A DNA stretch of 64,000 nt from Polytrichum commune (lineage: Eukaryota > Streptophyta > Polytrichopsida > Polytrichales > Polytrichaceae): assembly GCA_950295325.1 (NCBI GenBank), contig OX485803.1, positions 60,591,554-60,655,553 of the forward strand, read 5' to 3'. The notes below the pieces were generated by a model. That model was not told the origin of the DNA and ran no database searches. It saw only the letters and a program-made list of their open reading frames with translations. How positions within the stretch are numbered: position 1 is the stretch's first letter; every line of letters starts with the position of its first letter. This document shows, one piece after another, positions 11,960-25,959 of the stretch. A program made the position numbers and the translations under genes.

Positions 11960-12240
11960 TCGTGAAGAAATAAAAGCCCTTCCTGACAAAGTTTGTGAGG
12001 GGTTTTGACCTCACATAGTTCTGGTTGCATTAATCATCGTTGCTAGTCGTACACAGATTCCATCTTTCGTGAGCACATGGATATGTACATAGCCTCTAGG
12101 GCCAGATCAGTGATCGCCATGAGTTGTCCATCAACTGTAATGAAAGTGACGACACAAGCAGTTTTCATAGCAGCATTGTCCAGATCCATCCAAACATTTG
12201 GTGTCGCCGAGCATATATTGGTGGGGATGGTCATTGGTTG
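11960..12240 (+). other. 3' flank of copy 1 with polyadenylation signal, conserved in all three EXL genes
   Basis: GAAATAAAAGCCCT, containing AATAAA at 11969-11974, occurs at the same place after all three EXORDIUM-like genes and is the likely polyadenylation signal. Conservation continues well past it, about 100-240 bases further on, through ATGTACAT, CCAGATCAGTGATC, TTGTCCATCAA and TAATGAAAGTGACGAC. Corresponding blocks are at 34840-35098 (+) and 42190-42475 (-). Several length differences between copies are multiples of three. Confidence 0.7.
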
Positions 12241-15200
12241 CTTGCAATTGTTGATGATGGTGGTGCTGGTCTTACAGGAAAAAGTCTAGGTATGTAGTAA
12301 CAGGGACAAGCAAACGCTAGGTTGTGTTCAAATCATCAGATTATAGGTACTGTGAGTAGAACTGAACTGGATTTGTATCTAAAAGAATTACATATCCCGA
12401 ATATGGCGTTCTTCCATGAAATAAACTCCAGGGTGATTCTCAGTTTTGTCTATAACGTCACCTAGTAAGTTTGTATGTTTCTGGGTTTTTGAATCCATAC
12501 TGCCACCGTGACAACATCGATGCTAAGTTTTGAATCATCAAATAGATTTCGGCACTTTTAAGTAAGGTACCCTCTGTTGAATGATGCTTTGTGTAGAAAC
12601 TGAACCCGATCACAGGGTACAATCTTCAGCGAGCCTAGATTCTGAACTCAGTTGATGAACGTCGGGGCCTTTGTTAGATGTGATTTGGACTAACGTGACG
12701 ATGTCGCATGTTCTAAGTTGCACGGAATGATTTGCAGATTGTTTATGGATTTCTGATTGCATGAAAGTCATCTATTGTATTCAATTTCACTTTGTGATAT
12801 CATCCTCCGTGTGCCTCTGCTGTTCAAAGGAACGACTTGAGATCTGATATTTCGACTGTCCACGGTAGTGGATTATGTTGTGCATGGTGCAACTCAGAAG
12901 TTTCCTCTGTATATTGTCGTAGGCGCCTACGAAAGAATCATCCACATCGTGCAAGTAGATAAATTTTGCAGGCTACCCAAGGATTTTGAAGGTGAAGTAA
13001 CTTAGGTCTCTGTCTGAGCGTCAGATAGCCGTTGGCGACTGAAATCAGACGGCGGAGGGGATTTTGAGGTGGAAGGGTCTTAAATGGTTACTTTTTCCGA
13101 CTATTTCCACTTCTCCTAGGGATATGAAACCGGCGTTTAGGATAAGATGCCTAGCAAATCTGAAATAAGTCTACTTTCGTCATAATTTGACAATCCTAGT
13201 CATCATCGAAGTGAAGATTCTCGTGCTCAGTAGCTCATATAGGTCTCCTTCATTATGTTCACTATTCAGCCTAGAATGTTTAGGGTTGCCATAAACCCAT
13301 TGAATTAATTATGGCTTTATAGCAGGAGAGAATTGCTACCACTAAATTCTTCGTGAAATAGATTTAAGTTGTATCTACCCATTGCAAGATCCGGCCATTT
13401 GAAGGTTCACACTACATTATACATCTCATACAGTGTGGTCCGCACTATTCATCACTCTACTGGACATGGCCCATTAGCTTCAATGCCATACTGGACCACG
13501 TTTTTTAGTGGAGCACTGCATATATTGCAAATAGGTATAATTTGGTCACCCCACACATCAACAATTCACACATTTGAATGCTTCCTACCACAAAAGAAAA
13601 ATACAATAGACAATTGTAATCGTTTGTGATCTGGTTGCTACCCAACATGATTTGCATGGACAGATAGGCAACCTGTTCAATAGTTAAGGGAACCTAATTG
13701 CACATATCAATGTATATGTCTGAAAATTTGTTTACACAAATCTCAACAAAAGTCCAAGAAAACTCGGATATTGTAATTTATGTGATCAAATGCTTAAAAG
13801 GGGAAGTATAGGTGTAGTTTCAAATAGAGGAGTCCAATCGTGATAAATTAACCACAAACCTCCTATAACTTCCATAAGGTTGGTGGGGCCTTGGTTCAAA
13901 AAGAAAGACATCTGGTGCTGGCCAAGAAATGCACACTAACTGTTTTATATCAAAGCTATTACATGTTTCAGTGAACACCTTGGACCTTTTCAAGGACTGC
14001 AGATAAAGTTGTTGCTTTGGTAAGCTTTTACTAATTGTTTGTAAGCTTGGAAGTTGCACAATGCACAATCCAATGCTTGGAATCTGGTAAACTTTAAAGG
14101 TACAGTTGACACGCCATCTTATAGCTCAATGTTATTGATAACAAACATGAGCGACAAGCTTACGAATTGAGCTCATGGCTTCTGATTGCCGAGAAGGTCT
14201 TGACACTTCAACCCACTACATTGTCCTAGCACATTATATTATGAATATTCATATACACACACACACATATAGTTAGCAGATAAAATTTGGTACAACCTCT
14301 TCTAAAATCATCTAAACTTAGCAACCAAATTTGTGGAGCAGCTAGTGATTAGCCTTGGTACAATTGTGTACCTTCAAATTTATCATTTAAATAACATCAA
14401 ACAATTACAAGTATGTACAAATGGTCTCCTGCTCATAATTGTCCATGGTACGTCCTGTATAAACACCTTAATTACCTGGATAAGTCAAGGTTGCCAAGAG
14501 CTCATCTACATAAGTGTACTTGTGACTATCATTCAATACAATCTAACCTCCCTAATGTCACACCTGTGACAACCAAAGTGCACGCCATATTAAGGAGGTA
14601 TGTAGTGTTGGCACAGATGCGTGACAATATAGAATTAGTGAGATATTATGGAATAACATAAAGGTAACACTGCAATAATGACAATTATTATAATGATGAC
14701 CACCTGATGCATGGGAGTGTGTGGTTTGAGTTCTTTGATGGTTTACTTTGATGTGGAAACCCATGATATATGGGAGGAAATGTGACAACAAGGAGGGAGG
14801 TTTAAATTGAACACAACCATTCCCTAGGGTTTGGGGATATAAGAGAGGCAATGACATTACGGGGGATGATATTACGGAGGTTGTGATGTACCTACTTTAT
14901 AATTTACAAATAGGGCAAAAATATGAAATTTAAAGCTCAAACTTTCAAATATTGCTTCTAACCATGCACACTGCCAATGGAAGTTCCTAGATGAACGAAT
15001 TGCAATGCAAGAATTTGGTTGAACAAGTCACAAAGTTGGAAGAGCATTTGAAGCTCAATGACCTGAATTATCTACTCTTCATAACAACAGAGGCACAATA
15101 GAGTTATGTAAGTCTTGGGTTTTCTTGTTAAGTCATCTAAAACGTGAGTTTGAGAGTGTAAACATAAAGTCCCCCAAATGCTTTTTTGGTTTTGATTGAC

Positions 15201-17567
15201 ATGTTCAAATAACAGGTGCAAGGCTATTGAAAGTTGGATTTAAAGCATTTCATACTAGGATGGTGAGCCGATCTTGAATTTAAGGTGATATGTCCCATGA
15301 ACAAACCCTATTTTAAACCTTAAAATTTTCTCAAAAATTTGTAATGACAAAAGAAGGTCCAACATCCCACTTAAGCTTTGACACACAACGAACTCTTGAG
15401 CTTTTGATAAAAAATTCTCTCAAAGAAGGATCAAACTCACAATCTTCTCTCTCTTTGAGGGACTTTATGCATAACTCTAATGCAGGCTCTACTTCAAAGC
15501 TCTATGTCTCGTGTGAACCGCTACATGAAGAGATGTTGTGACAACAATTGATGGAACGCAGGTCGTGAATTGGAAAGGGTAATAAACCAAAGAAGTTCGG
15601 GTCACAATTGGAAATTGCTGATGTCTCTTTAGTGTTGAAATCAATCTCGCTTGAAATCTTTGCAGTTACGGACAACTGATTCATGGATTCCTGTCACATT
15701 TCAGCAGATTTTGAAAGAATGAGCTCCTGGGGATCTCTTCTACATATGGGCTTGTTTGGGGGCAAACCTAAGGAAGGAACACCTTGAAAATTTTGAAGAA
15801 AGCGACTTAAGTTAAGGTACGACAAAAGTGACATTGTCATGTTTCAAATTCTTCCTTGCGCGAAACATTCCCGCTCCTTAAGCACAACTAGTTCAAGAAT
15901 TCAACTTCACATTTTTGTCAAACACTAAATTGGGAGATTGAGTTCCTCAAGCGCCTTTACCATGGGGGGTGACTCTTTCAGGAGGGTTGTATATCATGTG
16001 TGACCGAAGGGCACTTTTGTAGGGGATATTATGATGACCAAAAGTAATTAAATGGACCATAGAAATACCAAACTGTCTAATTCATGGTATTTTAAGGGTC
16101 CACAATTACTTACAAACTTGTGAAGAGTGGAATTGTTTAGCCCCTTACTTTATTATAACAAATTGATGTAAATTAGAAAGTGAAATCCAAAGATTAAAGA
16201 CTTAGATATTTCTAACAATCCGAGTGAACTAAGACTAAGTTGTCAAAGAATGTCACCAATTGAGTTCCAAATGGTAGTTGCTTTTGTACTGACGACCATA
16301 AATTATGATGTTCAATAACTTAGTATCCAAAAATGTTGCCAATACGCACTGAATGGCACAAACAACACACAAATGCTCCATTATCAACATGAATATAATT
16401 TATCTCACACATTGTAATATATCTTAAAAAATATAAATTGGATATGTTATGTAGGACCTTAAACTAGTTATAATCCAATATGGCATATTTTATCCATCAT
16501 ATATTACCTCTAAATTTTAGGTACAAATAATAAAATACACAATATCTTTGGTTGCACCATTCTAGCTATTGTTTTCTAAGTCACCCTTGGAGCCTCTAAA
16601 CATGGCTAATGAGATTGGATAAGGGCTATGAGCCAAATTTTTGGTCAACTAGTTTCACTATCGGTAGATAGGAAAGTAGATGAAGATTAGTGCCTAGATA
16701 GATGAAAATAGTTAACTATAGGCAATGACATGTAGTTACAACCATAGGCGCATGCTTTGGAGCCCATAATTGGTTTCAAATCAACCTTTGTCTATCCCGC
16801 CTAGCACAAAGAGGCAAGGGGAGCCAAAAGAAATAGACATTACTTTGGCATTTCAAAGGCAACTTGAGAGGATAGTTAAACTAAGCAATTTTGTCTCCCT
16901 CATCACAAAGATTGTGTGAGGGTAATAGTGAAACTATATTCAGTAAACCACTAAACAATTGTTGCAATGATTGTGGGATTGTAGGTTTGTGTTAAAGCTC
17001 ATTGATGTTCTAAAATATAAGTTGCACCGAGTAGTTGAAGTTTGGTTGAGTTACTTTCTTATAAACGATTGAATAGATTTGAAATGGTGAACTATTGTTT
17101 GTTGTTGTGATTGGAATTGATTGAATGTGAAATTGTGAATATAGTTGATTGAGTTGAAGTCATGGATCAAAATTGTGAAGAATGATGTGTGAGAAAACTA
17201 TCATTTGAGTAAGAGTCTCTTTAGTCATAGAGATAGGAGCAATGGATAAGAAAACCGAAAGTAGGAAATCAAGCAAAACCATTGTCCTTTTGAGCTCATA
17301 GCATACGTGAAATATTTGGCCGAAGCAGGCGACAAAAGGTAAGAGAAGATTGAGGGAGTAATCACTCTAGAATGAAGCAAGTTTAACCATCGACAAGAGT
17401 TGTCTAAGAGCAGACTTCTCGAGTGACCAAGGCACACATGAGTGGTAGGTAGGTTGAGTTGAAACCCAAATGAATCCCAAAGTGTTCAAGGGTTGCCTGA
17501 GATAGGAACCATTTTAGAGAGAATAAGTCATGTGACAGGCATCTTAGCAGTCAATAATTGACATATA
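12241..17567. other. long intergenic stretch, no gene
   Basis: Nothing coding was recognised in 5.3 kb. A short (AC)n run lies near 14255. Open frames at 14333-14860 and 15344-15541 are short, overlap on both strands and lack motifs. The part about 15690-15740 has a phrase (TTTTGAAAGAATGAGCTCCT) that resembles one near 28535, a hint of a dispersed repeat. Confidence 0.5.
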
Positions 17568-17884
17568 TGTTATGACACTACCGTCGATGACTAGGTGTCC
17601 GTAGACCCAACCTCGTCGTCGAGGACTCCCAGTTGTCGTAAACGTCCAGTCGTCGAGGACGCCTAGCCGTCGTAGACGCCTCGTCGTCATAAAATGGCAA
17701 CTAGGTGCCGGTATGGTGTCCCCATTCTAGGAGGTGGTGATGATCAAAGACCTTAAATAAACACTGAGGTTTAGATAGAAAGAATCGAATTCTTGGTCTT
17801 GCTCTCTAGCTCTCAAGGATTATGCAATCTTGTTTGCGTGATATGTTTCTTATTTCGTATACATTTTGTACATGATTTGTAACA
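17568..17884 (+). repeat. 5' LTR of the copia element
   Basis: It starts TGTTATGACAC and ends TTTGTAACA. It is rich in TCGTCG/GTCGTC repeats in its first 130 bases and carries ATTTCGTATACATTTTGTAC near the end. It is about 15 bases longer than the 3' LTR because of indels in the GTCGTC-rich part. Confidence 0.9.
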
Positions 17885-18799
17885 CATTATCAACACCAAG
17901 CTTGAAGTAACGGAGTTGTGATTTTGTAGTGGATTCCTATTGAACGGTATTCTTGTTAAGTGTTGTGAGGTGAAAGAAAGAAAAATGTAGCCAAATATGG
18001 TGTTGTGATATGAAGGGAAAAAAAATGTAGTGAGATATAATATAGAAGTATAGAGTGTGTATAATATTTTCATATAGAATTTGTAGCACTGAATTTAGGG
18101 TTTGAAATTGTTGTCTCTATAAAGTTATTAGCATTTTAGAGAGAAGAAGAAATGTTTAAGAAGATAGTACATGCATACGTGTCTCTAGAGATGTTTACTT
18201 ACCAACATCTACAAGTAATTTATTAAGTTTCCAAGACATTCAACGCAACGGCTTTCATCTTTGTATAGCTGAGAAAGATAATCAAGAGTTGTTGCAGATT
18301 TTTTATCATGACGGATTCGCAATTGAAAATATCTTGACATACTCCTCATGTATGTATATCGTTTCTTTAATTTGTTCGTTCGAAAGAGAAGTTATTGCAT
18401 TCTGTATGAACACATGACATGAGCGCATAGGACACCCGAGAATTCCAATGATGAGGCGAATTCTTCCCAACACAAAATGACACAAACTTCAAGTATCAAA
18501 TTTGTTGAAAAGTATGAAACCTTGTGAATTTTGTGCTTTGAAAAAATTTGTTACTAGATATCATAAACAAAAATTGGCACATGATCTTCTAATCATGCTT
18601 CAAAGGGTTCAAGGGGATATATGTTGGGTGTGACTTATCTAGTATTATTAGATACTTAGATCCTCCAACTCGAAATTTACTACGAAGAAAATTTGCTGAT
18701 TGTTTTTTTCGATGAATTTTTTTTTCATGTTTGATAGGACAGACAAATCCATGTAGAGATTTGATCTTTAATGTTTTATCTACTCCAAACATGTTTCCA

Positions 18800-20811
18800 G
18801 ATGCTCGTACCTAAAAATGTCCAAAGAGAGGTTGAATGCATTCTATATTTAAATCATTTAACTGATAAATTATCTGATAGATTATATGATTCATTCAATA
18901 ATGTAGCAAATGTGACTAAGTCATACATTCATGTTACTAATGCTCATGCTCATCTAGAGAGACTCGTTGTTCAAACCACACCCATAAAAGGAGGTCGTGG
19001 TAAAGATCTTCAACCTCACAAACGACGTACCCAAAGGGAGGTACTTGCGGCACGCGGAGGTGTGTTTCCAAGCATTGAGCTAGATGACTCTGAAAGAGAA
19101 GTACCGGTTAATTCAATAGAGATTGCAATCAACCTTCGTGAAGACATGAAAACTATAGGACCGTATGCAAGTAAACCTAGATGATGCCTTTTTGTTTTCA
19201 TGTATCACAATACTTGGAAGATGATTATAATCTAACTATTGTAGCTGAGGTTCGTAGTCGAAGTGATTGGCCCATGTGGGAAGAGACCATGAGATCTGAA
19301 CTAAAGTCTCTAATATTGAAGAAGGTTTTTAATCTAGTTGGGACTATGCCAAAAGGGATTAACCTAGAGGTTGTAAATGGGTGTTTGTGAGGAAACAAAA
19401 CAAGTTTGGAAACGTTTCTCAGTACAAAACACGGCTAGTTGCCCAAGGCTTCACCCAATGTCCATGCATTGATTATGAAGAGATGTATTCCCCTTTGGTG
19501 GACTCAATTACGTTCAGGTATCTCCTAAGTCTTGCAGTTGACAAGAAGTTCGAAACAAGATTGATGGATGCACTTACCGCGTACTTGTATAAGATATACA
19601 TGAGGATCCCTGTAGGCTTGGTGGAATTCCAAAATTCTCAAAGACAACCAGAATGCCTTAAACTTGAAAGGATATTGTATGGCCTTAAACATGCCGGTAT
19701 GATGTGGTACAAACATCTAACATATTTTTTGATAAATAAGGATTTTAAGAATAATGAGGTTTATCCATGTATTTTTATTAAACAAACTCACACAAAATTA
19801 GTTATCATGGTTGTATATGTTGATAATCTGAACATCATCGGTGCGACTGACGCCATTTCCAATATTGTTTCTCAACTCAAATATGAATTTGAGATGAAAG
19901 ATCTTGGCAAAACCACCTTCTGTCTTGGCCTACAGGTTCAGCACCTTGGAGGAAGTATTTTTTTACATCTGAGTTTGTATATTCAAAAGCTATTCAAGCG
20001 TTTCTCAATGGATGCGGCTCATCTAATAAGTTCCCCGATGGTGGTACAGTTATTGGATCTAAAGAATGATGAGTTTAGACCATGTGATGAGGGGGAGAAA
20101 TGTTTGGGACCTGAAACTCCATACTTGGCAGCAATAGGTGCATTAATGTATTTGGCAAATTCCACCAAGCCTGACATTGCATTTGCCGTTAATTTATTGG
20201 CTAGATTTAATGCTAAGCCAACAAAACGACATTGGAATGGTGTCAAACATATCATGTGATACCTCAAGGGCACTGAGGATCTAGAATTGTTTTATAAAGT
20301 TGGAGAGGATAGCAACATCAAAGGATATGTGAATGCAGATTACCTTTCCGATCCACATAAAGGGAAATCACAAACATGTTATGTTTTCCTTACACAAGGA
20401 GCGACAATATTTTGGAAATCGACAAAGCAAAGCCTTGTAGCAACATTTTGAAATCATTTAGACATCATAGCCCTGCACAAGGCTTCCCGCGAATGTGTTT
20501 GGTTGAGATTGGTAGATGGCTTCGTCAAAGGTTCTTGTGGTTTTTCTAATGTTCCAGGTTCTCCAAGAATGATCTATGAAGATAATACGGCATGCATTGC
20601 TCATATAAGGCGGGCTACATCAAAGGAGATTGAATCAAGCACATCCTACCAAAGGTCTTTTTCATTATTGGGATCAAATATAGATGTGATATAAGTTAGG
20701 TCTTCTGATAACCTAGTAGATTTATTCACTAAGTCATTACCAACAGCTAGGCAGAGGCAGATTGTTCAGGGAATGGGGATGCGAAGGTTTTCATCCCTAC
20801 ATGACATGTAA
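18800..20811 (+). pseudogene. copia pol remnant: reverse transcriptase and RNase H
   Basis: The first part (18800-19184) translates to the spacer that follows integrase in copia polyproteins (QREVE, VTKSY and similar). The reverse transcriptase runs from about 19230 and is open from 19381 to 20259, with the blocks TRLVAQGFTQ, DYEEMYSPLV, LYGLKHAGMMWY and KDLGKTTFCLGLQ. The catalytic motif reads YVDN instead of YVDD (near 19813), so the enzyme would be inactive. A TGA at 20257-20259 interrupts the frame. RNase H blocks follow (NADYLSDPHKGKSQT, ASRECVWLR, YEDNTACIA, SSDNLVDLFTKSLPT), with further stops near 20449 and 20695, down to a natural-looking TAA at 20809. Confidence 0.9.
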
Positions 20812-20955
20812 ATAATCACGTCTAGGCCCTTCCACTCTTTTATTCCTTCACTTGTGAATTTTTACCTCAAATTGTGAGGATTTTTATCACGGTAAGGTTT
20901 TTGACAAGGGAATGCAACGTGATGTATAGACTAGACTCATTGTGTCTAGGGGAAG

Positions 20956-21257
20956 TGTTATGACACTACCGTCGATGACTAGGTGTCCATATACCCAACC
21001 TCGTCGTCGTAAACTTCCAGTCGTCGAGGACGCCTAGCCATCGTAAACGCCTTATCATCGTAGAATGGCAACTAGGTGCCGGTATGGTGCCCCATCATCC
21101 TAGGAGGTGGTGATAATCAAAGACCCTAAATAAACACCGAGGTTGAGATAAAAAGAATCGATCTCTCGGTCTTGCTCTCTAGCTCTCAAGGATTATGCAA
21201 TCTTGCATGCGTGATATGCTTCTCATTTCGTATACATTTTGTACCCGTTTTGTAACA
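20956..21257 (+). repeat. 3' LTR of the copia element
   Basis: The partner of the LTR at 17568, with the same start and end. It has lost part of the GTCGTC-rich section. It lies directly after the polypurine tract. Confidence 0.9.
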
Positions 21258-24200
21258 ATATCAAGGGTTAGTCTGAGAAGGAAAATATTGACAATTGTTG
21301 AATCCTATGAGAGGCAAAGAAAGAAAGAAATGCAACATGATAAATCATGTAGTCAAGTCTATGATTATAGTTAAAATAAAACATAGTTTTGTGGTCATAA
21401 GTTTGTTGGTCTGTTGAAGAGAACCTCTATCAACTGAATGTGATGAGAAAATGTCTATGATCAATCAAATAATAATGGAAATGAGAGATTAAGAGTGATA
21501 AAGTGAATTTGAGTTAGGATGAACTCTGGGTTATCAAGGAGATTAAGGCACGAGTTATCCTAGAGTTAATTAGAGTTTCAAATTGATACATAGTCTAGAG
21601 ACTTTGATCTTTGAGGATAATATGCAAGTTAACAAGATTGACTATTGTCTTGTGTGTTATCTTAGGTGTTTTTGTTGTTATTCCAGGTTGTGGAGGGCAA
21701 CCAAGACTATAGCCTGACCTTGGTGTTCGATGTGAATTGCATAAGTTGTGAGTAAGGATTAAATCTAGAAGTTAATAAATCAATAAATTATCTTGTATTG
21801 GAATTAACATTGACCAATCAAGGAAGGAGCTTGTGATGAATGAAAAATGCATTGGCCAATGGTTACTAAGACAATTGTGATACTCATAAATTATTGTTTT
21901 CAAAAGAATGTTGTTCTACAATCTCATGGCGAGATGAAACCTACAACCCACTACTGATAGACAATACTGAATGAGAAACATTGAGAGAAAGGAGAGTAAA
22001 AGATATATGAGTGGTGTTTTAAAGTGAAAACCGCAACCTTATTGTCTAATTAATGAACTATAATCTATTGTTTGACAAATAAACTATAATGTGACAAATG
22101 TCTGGAAAAAAACTAGTGAATCCTTGATACTCTATACCCTAGGCTTTGGTTAATTTAAGTTATAACAAAAACCTCACTACATTGGTTGGTGACAATGAAA
22201 TGGAAGGGGGATAAACAAAAGAAACCTAGGGAAGACAAGTAAAAGAAAATGACATAGTTGGCTTATGCTCAAAGTCATCCTACCGTTGTTAGAAACTAGG
22301 TAATGATAGCAAGAAATCATATCATGGGTTGTAAGAGACACCCAACCTAATGAGCCTTGCCAAGCCATGGTTGTATGTAGTCATTCAGCTATGACATGCC
22401 ATCAATTACAAATATTAATGTGCCTTCTCATATCCAATAGAGAATAGTCATGTCAGCAAAATCACTCGTCCTCATGTCCATTACATAGATTCAAACTTAA
22501 AAGAGTCCTCATTCACATCTATGTTGAAGTTTCTTAAAGACACTGACCTCCTTATGAACACCTTCAACACACGGACTATTTCTGGAAAATCGCACGCGAA
22601 CTACAAAAGGACAACTTATCCTCTTCACAATTGTGCCCAACTCTTGAGAGATCAAGTGAGTTCTTCATAAGATCATCTACAACACGAGAATGATGTTTCA
22701 TGACCAAGCTCATATTTCCTAAGGGCATGTTAGTTGTTTTACGGGCTTCCTAAACTACCATAGGAAAAATGGTGACAACGGTCACATTGCAAATTATAAG
22801 TCAATAATTATAAATGATAGTACGTAGGTTGACACACTTGTGTAATATGATGGCAACATACATTTTCAATGTTTTATTTTTGTAAGACTGTGGTTAGATT
22901 TTTAAGTCATTTTCCTAGTATGAAAAAACCTTAGAGGTCTCACAAATTTTGAACCCCAAACTCGTAAGGAACTTATTCTATAATGCTTCAATCCTAACTT
23001 CCCACACCCAATTCCCCTCAAATTTGCCTAGAAAATGTGATCTCAATTTCAACGACCATAGCTGAAGATTTATCGTTTTCTTGACAAATCCAACCATATA
23101 GATGTTTGTAAACTAGATGTAACTACTCACAATCCAAGTTTTAAATGCTGAAGTTCTATTATGTAGGAGTTTATATTATGAATGTCAATAGTGGTCTTGC
23201 GGGACAACCATTTTAGAAATTAAATTAAGGTTGGTTGTTTGATCAAACCTCCACTCAAATCATCTCCAAATGACCAAATGTTGCCTTCATTCAAAAGAGG
23301 AGCAATATACTACTCGATTCAACTCACACATCTTGAAACTATTAATTTGTGTTGTTTTGGGAAGCTTTGCAATTTGAGGGAGCGGTGACACAATTAACTA
23401 CCTTTCACATGGATTTACACCCACCAATACATGTCCAACTAAAAATATCCAATGGTAGATATTTAGGATATGTTGTGGTTGAGTGTCATGCAAATTTTTA
23501 GATCAATTGGGAGTCATTTGCACATGGGGATCAACAAAAAACATGTTTAAGATATGATGCCCCCAAACCACAGAGGTGACAAATGTCAAGTTTTGGTTTG
23601 TAGATTGGTTCTATTATAAACCAGTTGAGAGCACACTTTCATATTTGAATTAATCCAAAATTAGCTAACTTTGTTGAATCAAAATTCTCCACATGGCATA
23701 ACATAGTAGACTTGAACATGAACAAGAAATGTAGTTGAAACAATCAAGAAACCATCCAAACTAGTGTCAAAGGGGTCATAGTACATTGCTCACAACCAAC
23801 TTATGGTCATATAGAACATTAGTGATTAACCATGCCTATGACCAACCTTAAAACCACCATGTATAGCATGCTTAAACTTGCGATGCATACAATTTGCGGA
23901 AACCAAGAAATCATACTCTAAACCGAGTACGACTCAAAGCTCGACTCTTGTCAAATCTATCATACTCTGTAAGAGCTCACAATCACGAGAAATGGTAGAA
24001 ATAAATATAAATTATGTTAAATATTTGTTGCGCCAACAAAATAATTGGTAAAGGGTTAAAAACTTTAATGTAATAATAGTCAAGTGAATCCTAATACAAA
24101 TCACACAAGCCTCAACAATGTCTTCATAATACAAGAGATGCCCACAAAAGATAACTTATGGACCATACATTTTTTTTAAATGAAAAATGTGTTATACGAA

Positions 24201-25437
24201 GAAGTTGAATTCACATACACATAACCTAAAAATTTGAGTTTGTGTATATACTGCCTAAGGCATGAGGTCACATATTATTGGACTGGATAAAATATGAGGT
24301 AATAAGATATTTGAAATGTACATTTAAGACACCATTGTGCAACATGATGGTGACATACATTGCCATTATCCCAAAATTTTAGGTGATTAATTACATATCC
24401 ATTTTGATAATGAATTACACCCTTAAGCCCTCTTAATATTGAGAGAGCATATTTTGACACGAGTCAACCAACTATACATGTGTAGGTCAACTTTTCCTCT
24501 TGCAAACCCCAAAATAGTATAGGAGATAATCTAACACTATAGTTGGAAAAAAAAATAGAAAAACAATTTTGCAAAGACAAAATGATTCCTTATGTTACAT
24601 GCAAATTGATTCCAACTTCTAATGACATTTTTGCATTGAATTTCAAACGAGCTAACATGGCTTTCTCAAATATTTAACATAATTAGAGCTATAAAATGCT
24701 TCTTATTGATTTCATGCCAAAATAAATCTACATATTACTATGTGTTAGAACTTCGTGATGCAGGTTATAAGAACATAAGATGTTGCAGAAATGCGGCAAT
24801 GATGTATGATGTATGCATTTGTTGTATAATTATGGGGAAAATTGGAGCATTTAGGGGTGAACAATATGAAAATCTTGCAATTAAACACATTTGAGATATC
24901 ATGGTTGATATATTTCAACTCACATACTTGTTTTTATTGGGTCCAACCTTTCAACAACCCACCCACTTGTATGTGATCCCTCATGATAGTTGAATCAAGG
25001 ATTGGTTTTACAAATTTACCCACACAATGTTAGGTTGTGTTTATCCTAGCATTTATGTTAATTAATATCTAATTAAAGGCTCTTGTTTAGCTTAAGTAAA
25101 AAATTATATTTCAACATTGATTCAACCTTGGTTGATATTTCATATTGACAATTCACACCATTAGAATCAAGCCTTTCCAATTACTAATAAAAGCCCTTTG
25201 ACACTAAAACCATATACTACATATGAAGATTTGATATATTAAATTCAATATCAATTTTTTTTCACATGGCAAATAAGGTACATGTATGTGTTTAAAAGAT
25301 TCAAAGTTATATTGCATGTTTATAAAAAAGCTTTGCACATTGTATATTAGTTGACAAATATATCACATGTGTATCTAATTATATATTTCTATAATATTTA
25401 TAATCACATAATACCAAAGAATAAATATTTAAATACA
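21258..25437. other. AT-rich intergenic DNA, no gene
   Basis: No gene seen. The stretch about 22480-22690 resembles about 28360-28580 in the same orientation (shared CATTCACATCT, GAACACCTTCAACACAC). A phrase near 22830-22860 resembles one near 24330-24360 (AT.ATGATGG..ACATACATT). These point to old, unclassified dispersed repeats. Confidence 0.5.
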
Positions 25438-25850
25438 AAATTCCCAACAAAATAGTGTCGGCAATACCAAGGGAAGTTTCCTACGTTGGAAGGGAAGGCA
25501 AAATGGTATGGCTACCCAAAACCATGCCAATATACCTTCCATCTCGACACCAATTCTTGACCTAAAGTTTCCCTTTGGGCCCAAAAAGGTTAGGCCCAAA
25601 TCCCAACAAAACAATGTTGATAGTGCTAGAGGAATTTTCTAGCGTTGGGAGGGAAGGAAAAATGCCATGGCTGGTACTAGCCATTATTGTCATTTTTCCT
25701 TTCTTCCCAACCCTATAAATCACCTTCACAGTCCCCCATTGGGCTAAAAAAAGGTAAGCCTAGATTCCAACAAACAATGTTAGCAATGATGTAGGAAACT
25801 TCTAGCGTTGGGAAGGAGGAAAAATGCCATGGTTGGCATCAATGAGGACC
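25438..25850 (+). repeat. tandem repeat, about 164-bp unit, nearly three copies
   Basis: Starts at about 25440, 25603 and 25768. Each copy runs from CCAACAAA...TGTT/TGTC through a GGAA(G)TTTCTAGCGTTGG phrase to GGAAAAATGCCATGG. The third copy is truncated. No gene. Confidence 0.7.
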
Positions 25851-25959
25851 CAAAACAATTGGTTGGTGGCAAGTAATAATTTTTGGTTTTTGACCCTTGC
25901 AATTTTAAACAATTTATGGACCACTAGATCTTGGTATGGATTTTTTGGAGAGTAAGAAT

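Larger units (their letters stand above)
17568..21257 (+). mobile_element. deleted Ty1/copia LTR retrotransposon
   Basis: Two LTRs (17568-17884 and 20956-21257) flank a 3.07-kb interior. Both begin TGTTATGACACTACC and end TTTGTAACA. A purine tract AGGGGAAG (20948-20955) touches the 3' LTR, as expected of a polypurine tract. The flanks read ATATA before and ATATC after, a five-base target duplication with one mismatch. The interior has only the end of pol, with no gag, protease or integrase. The LTRs differ at many positions and by several indels, so the insertion is not recent. The sequence after the 5' LTR (ATTATCAACACC) is a weak candidate primer-binding site. Confidence 0.9.
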
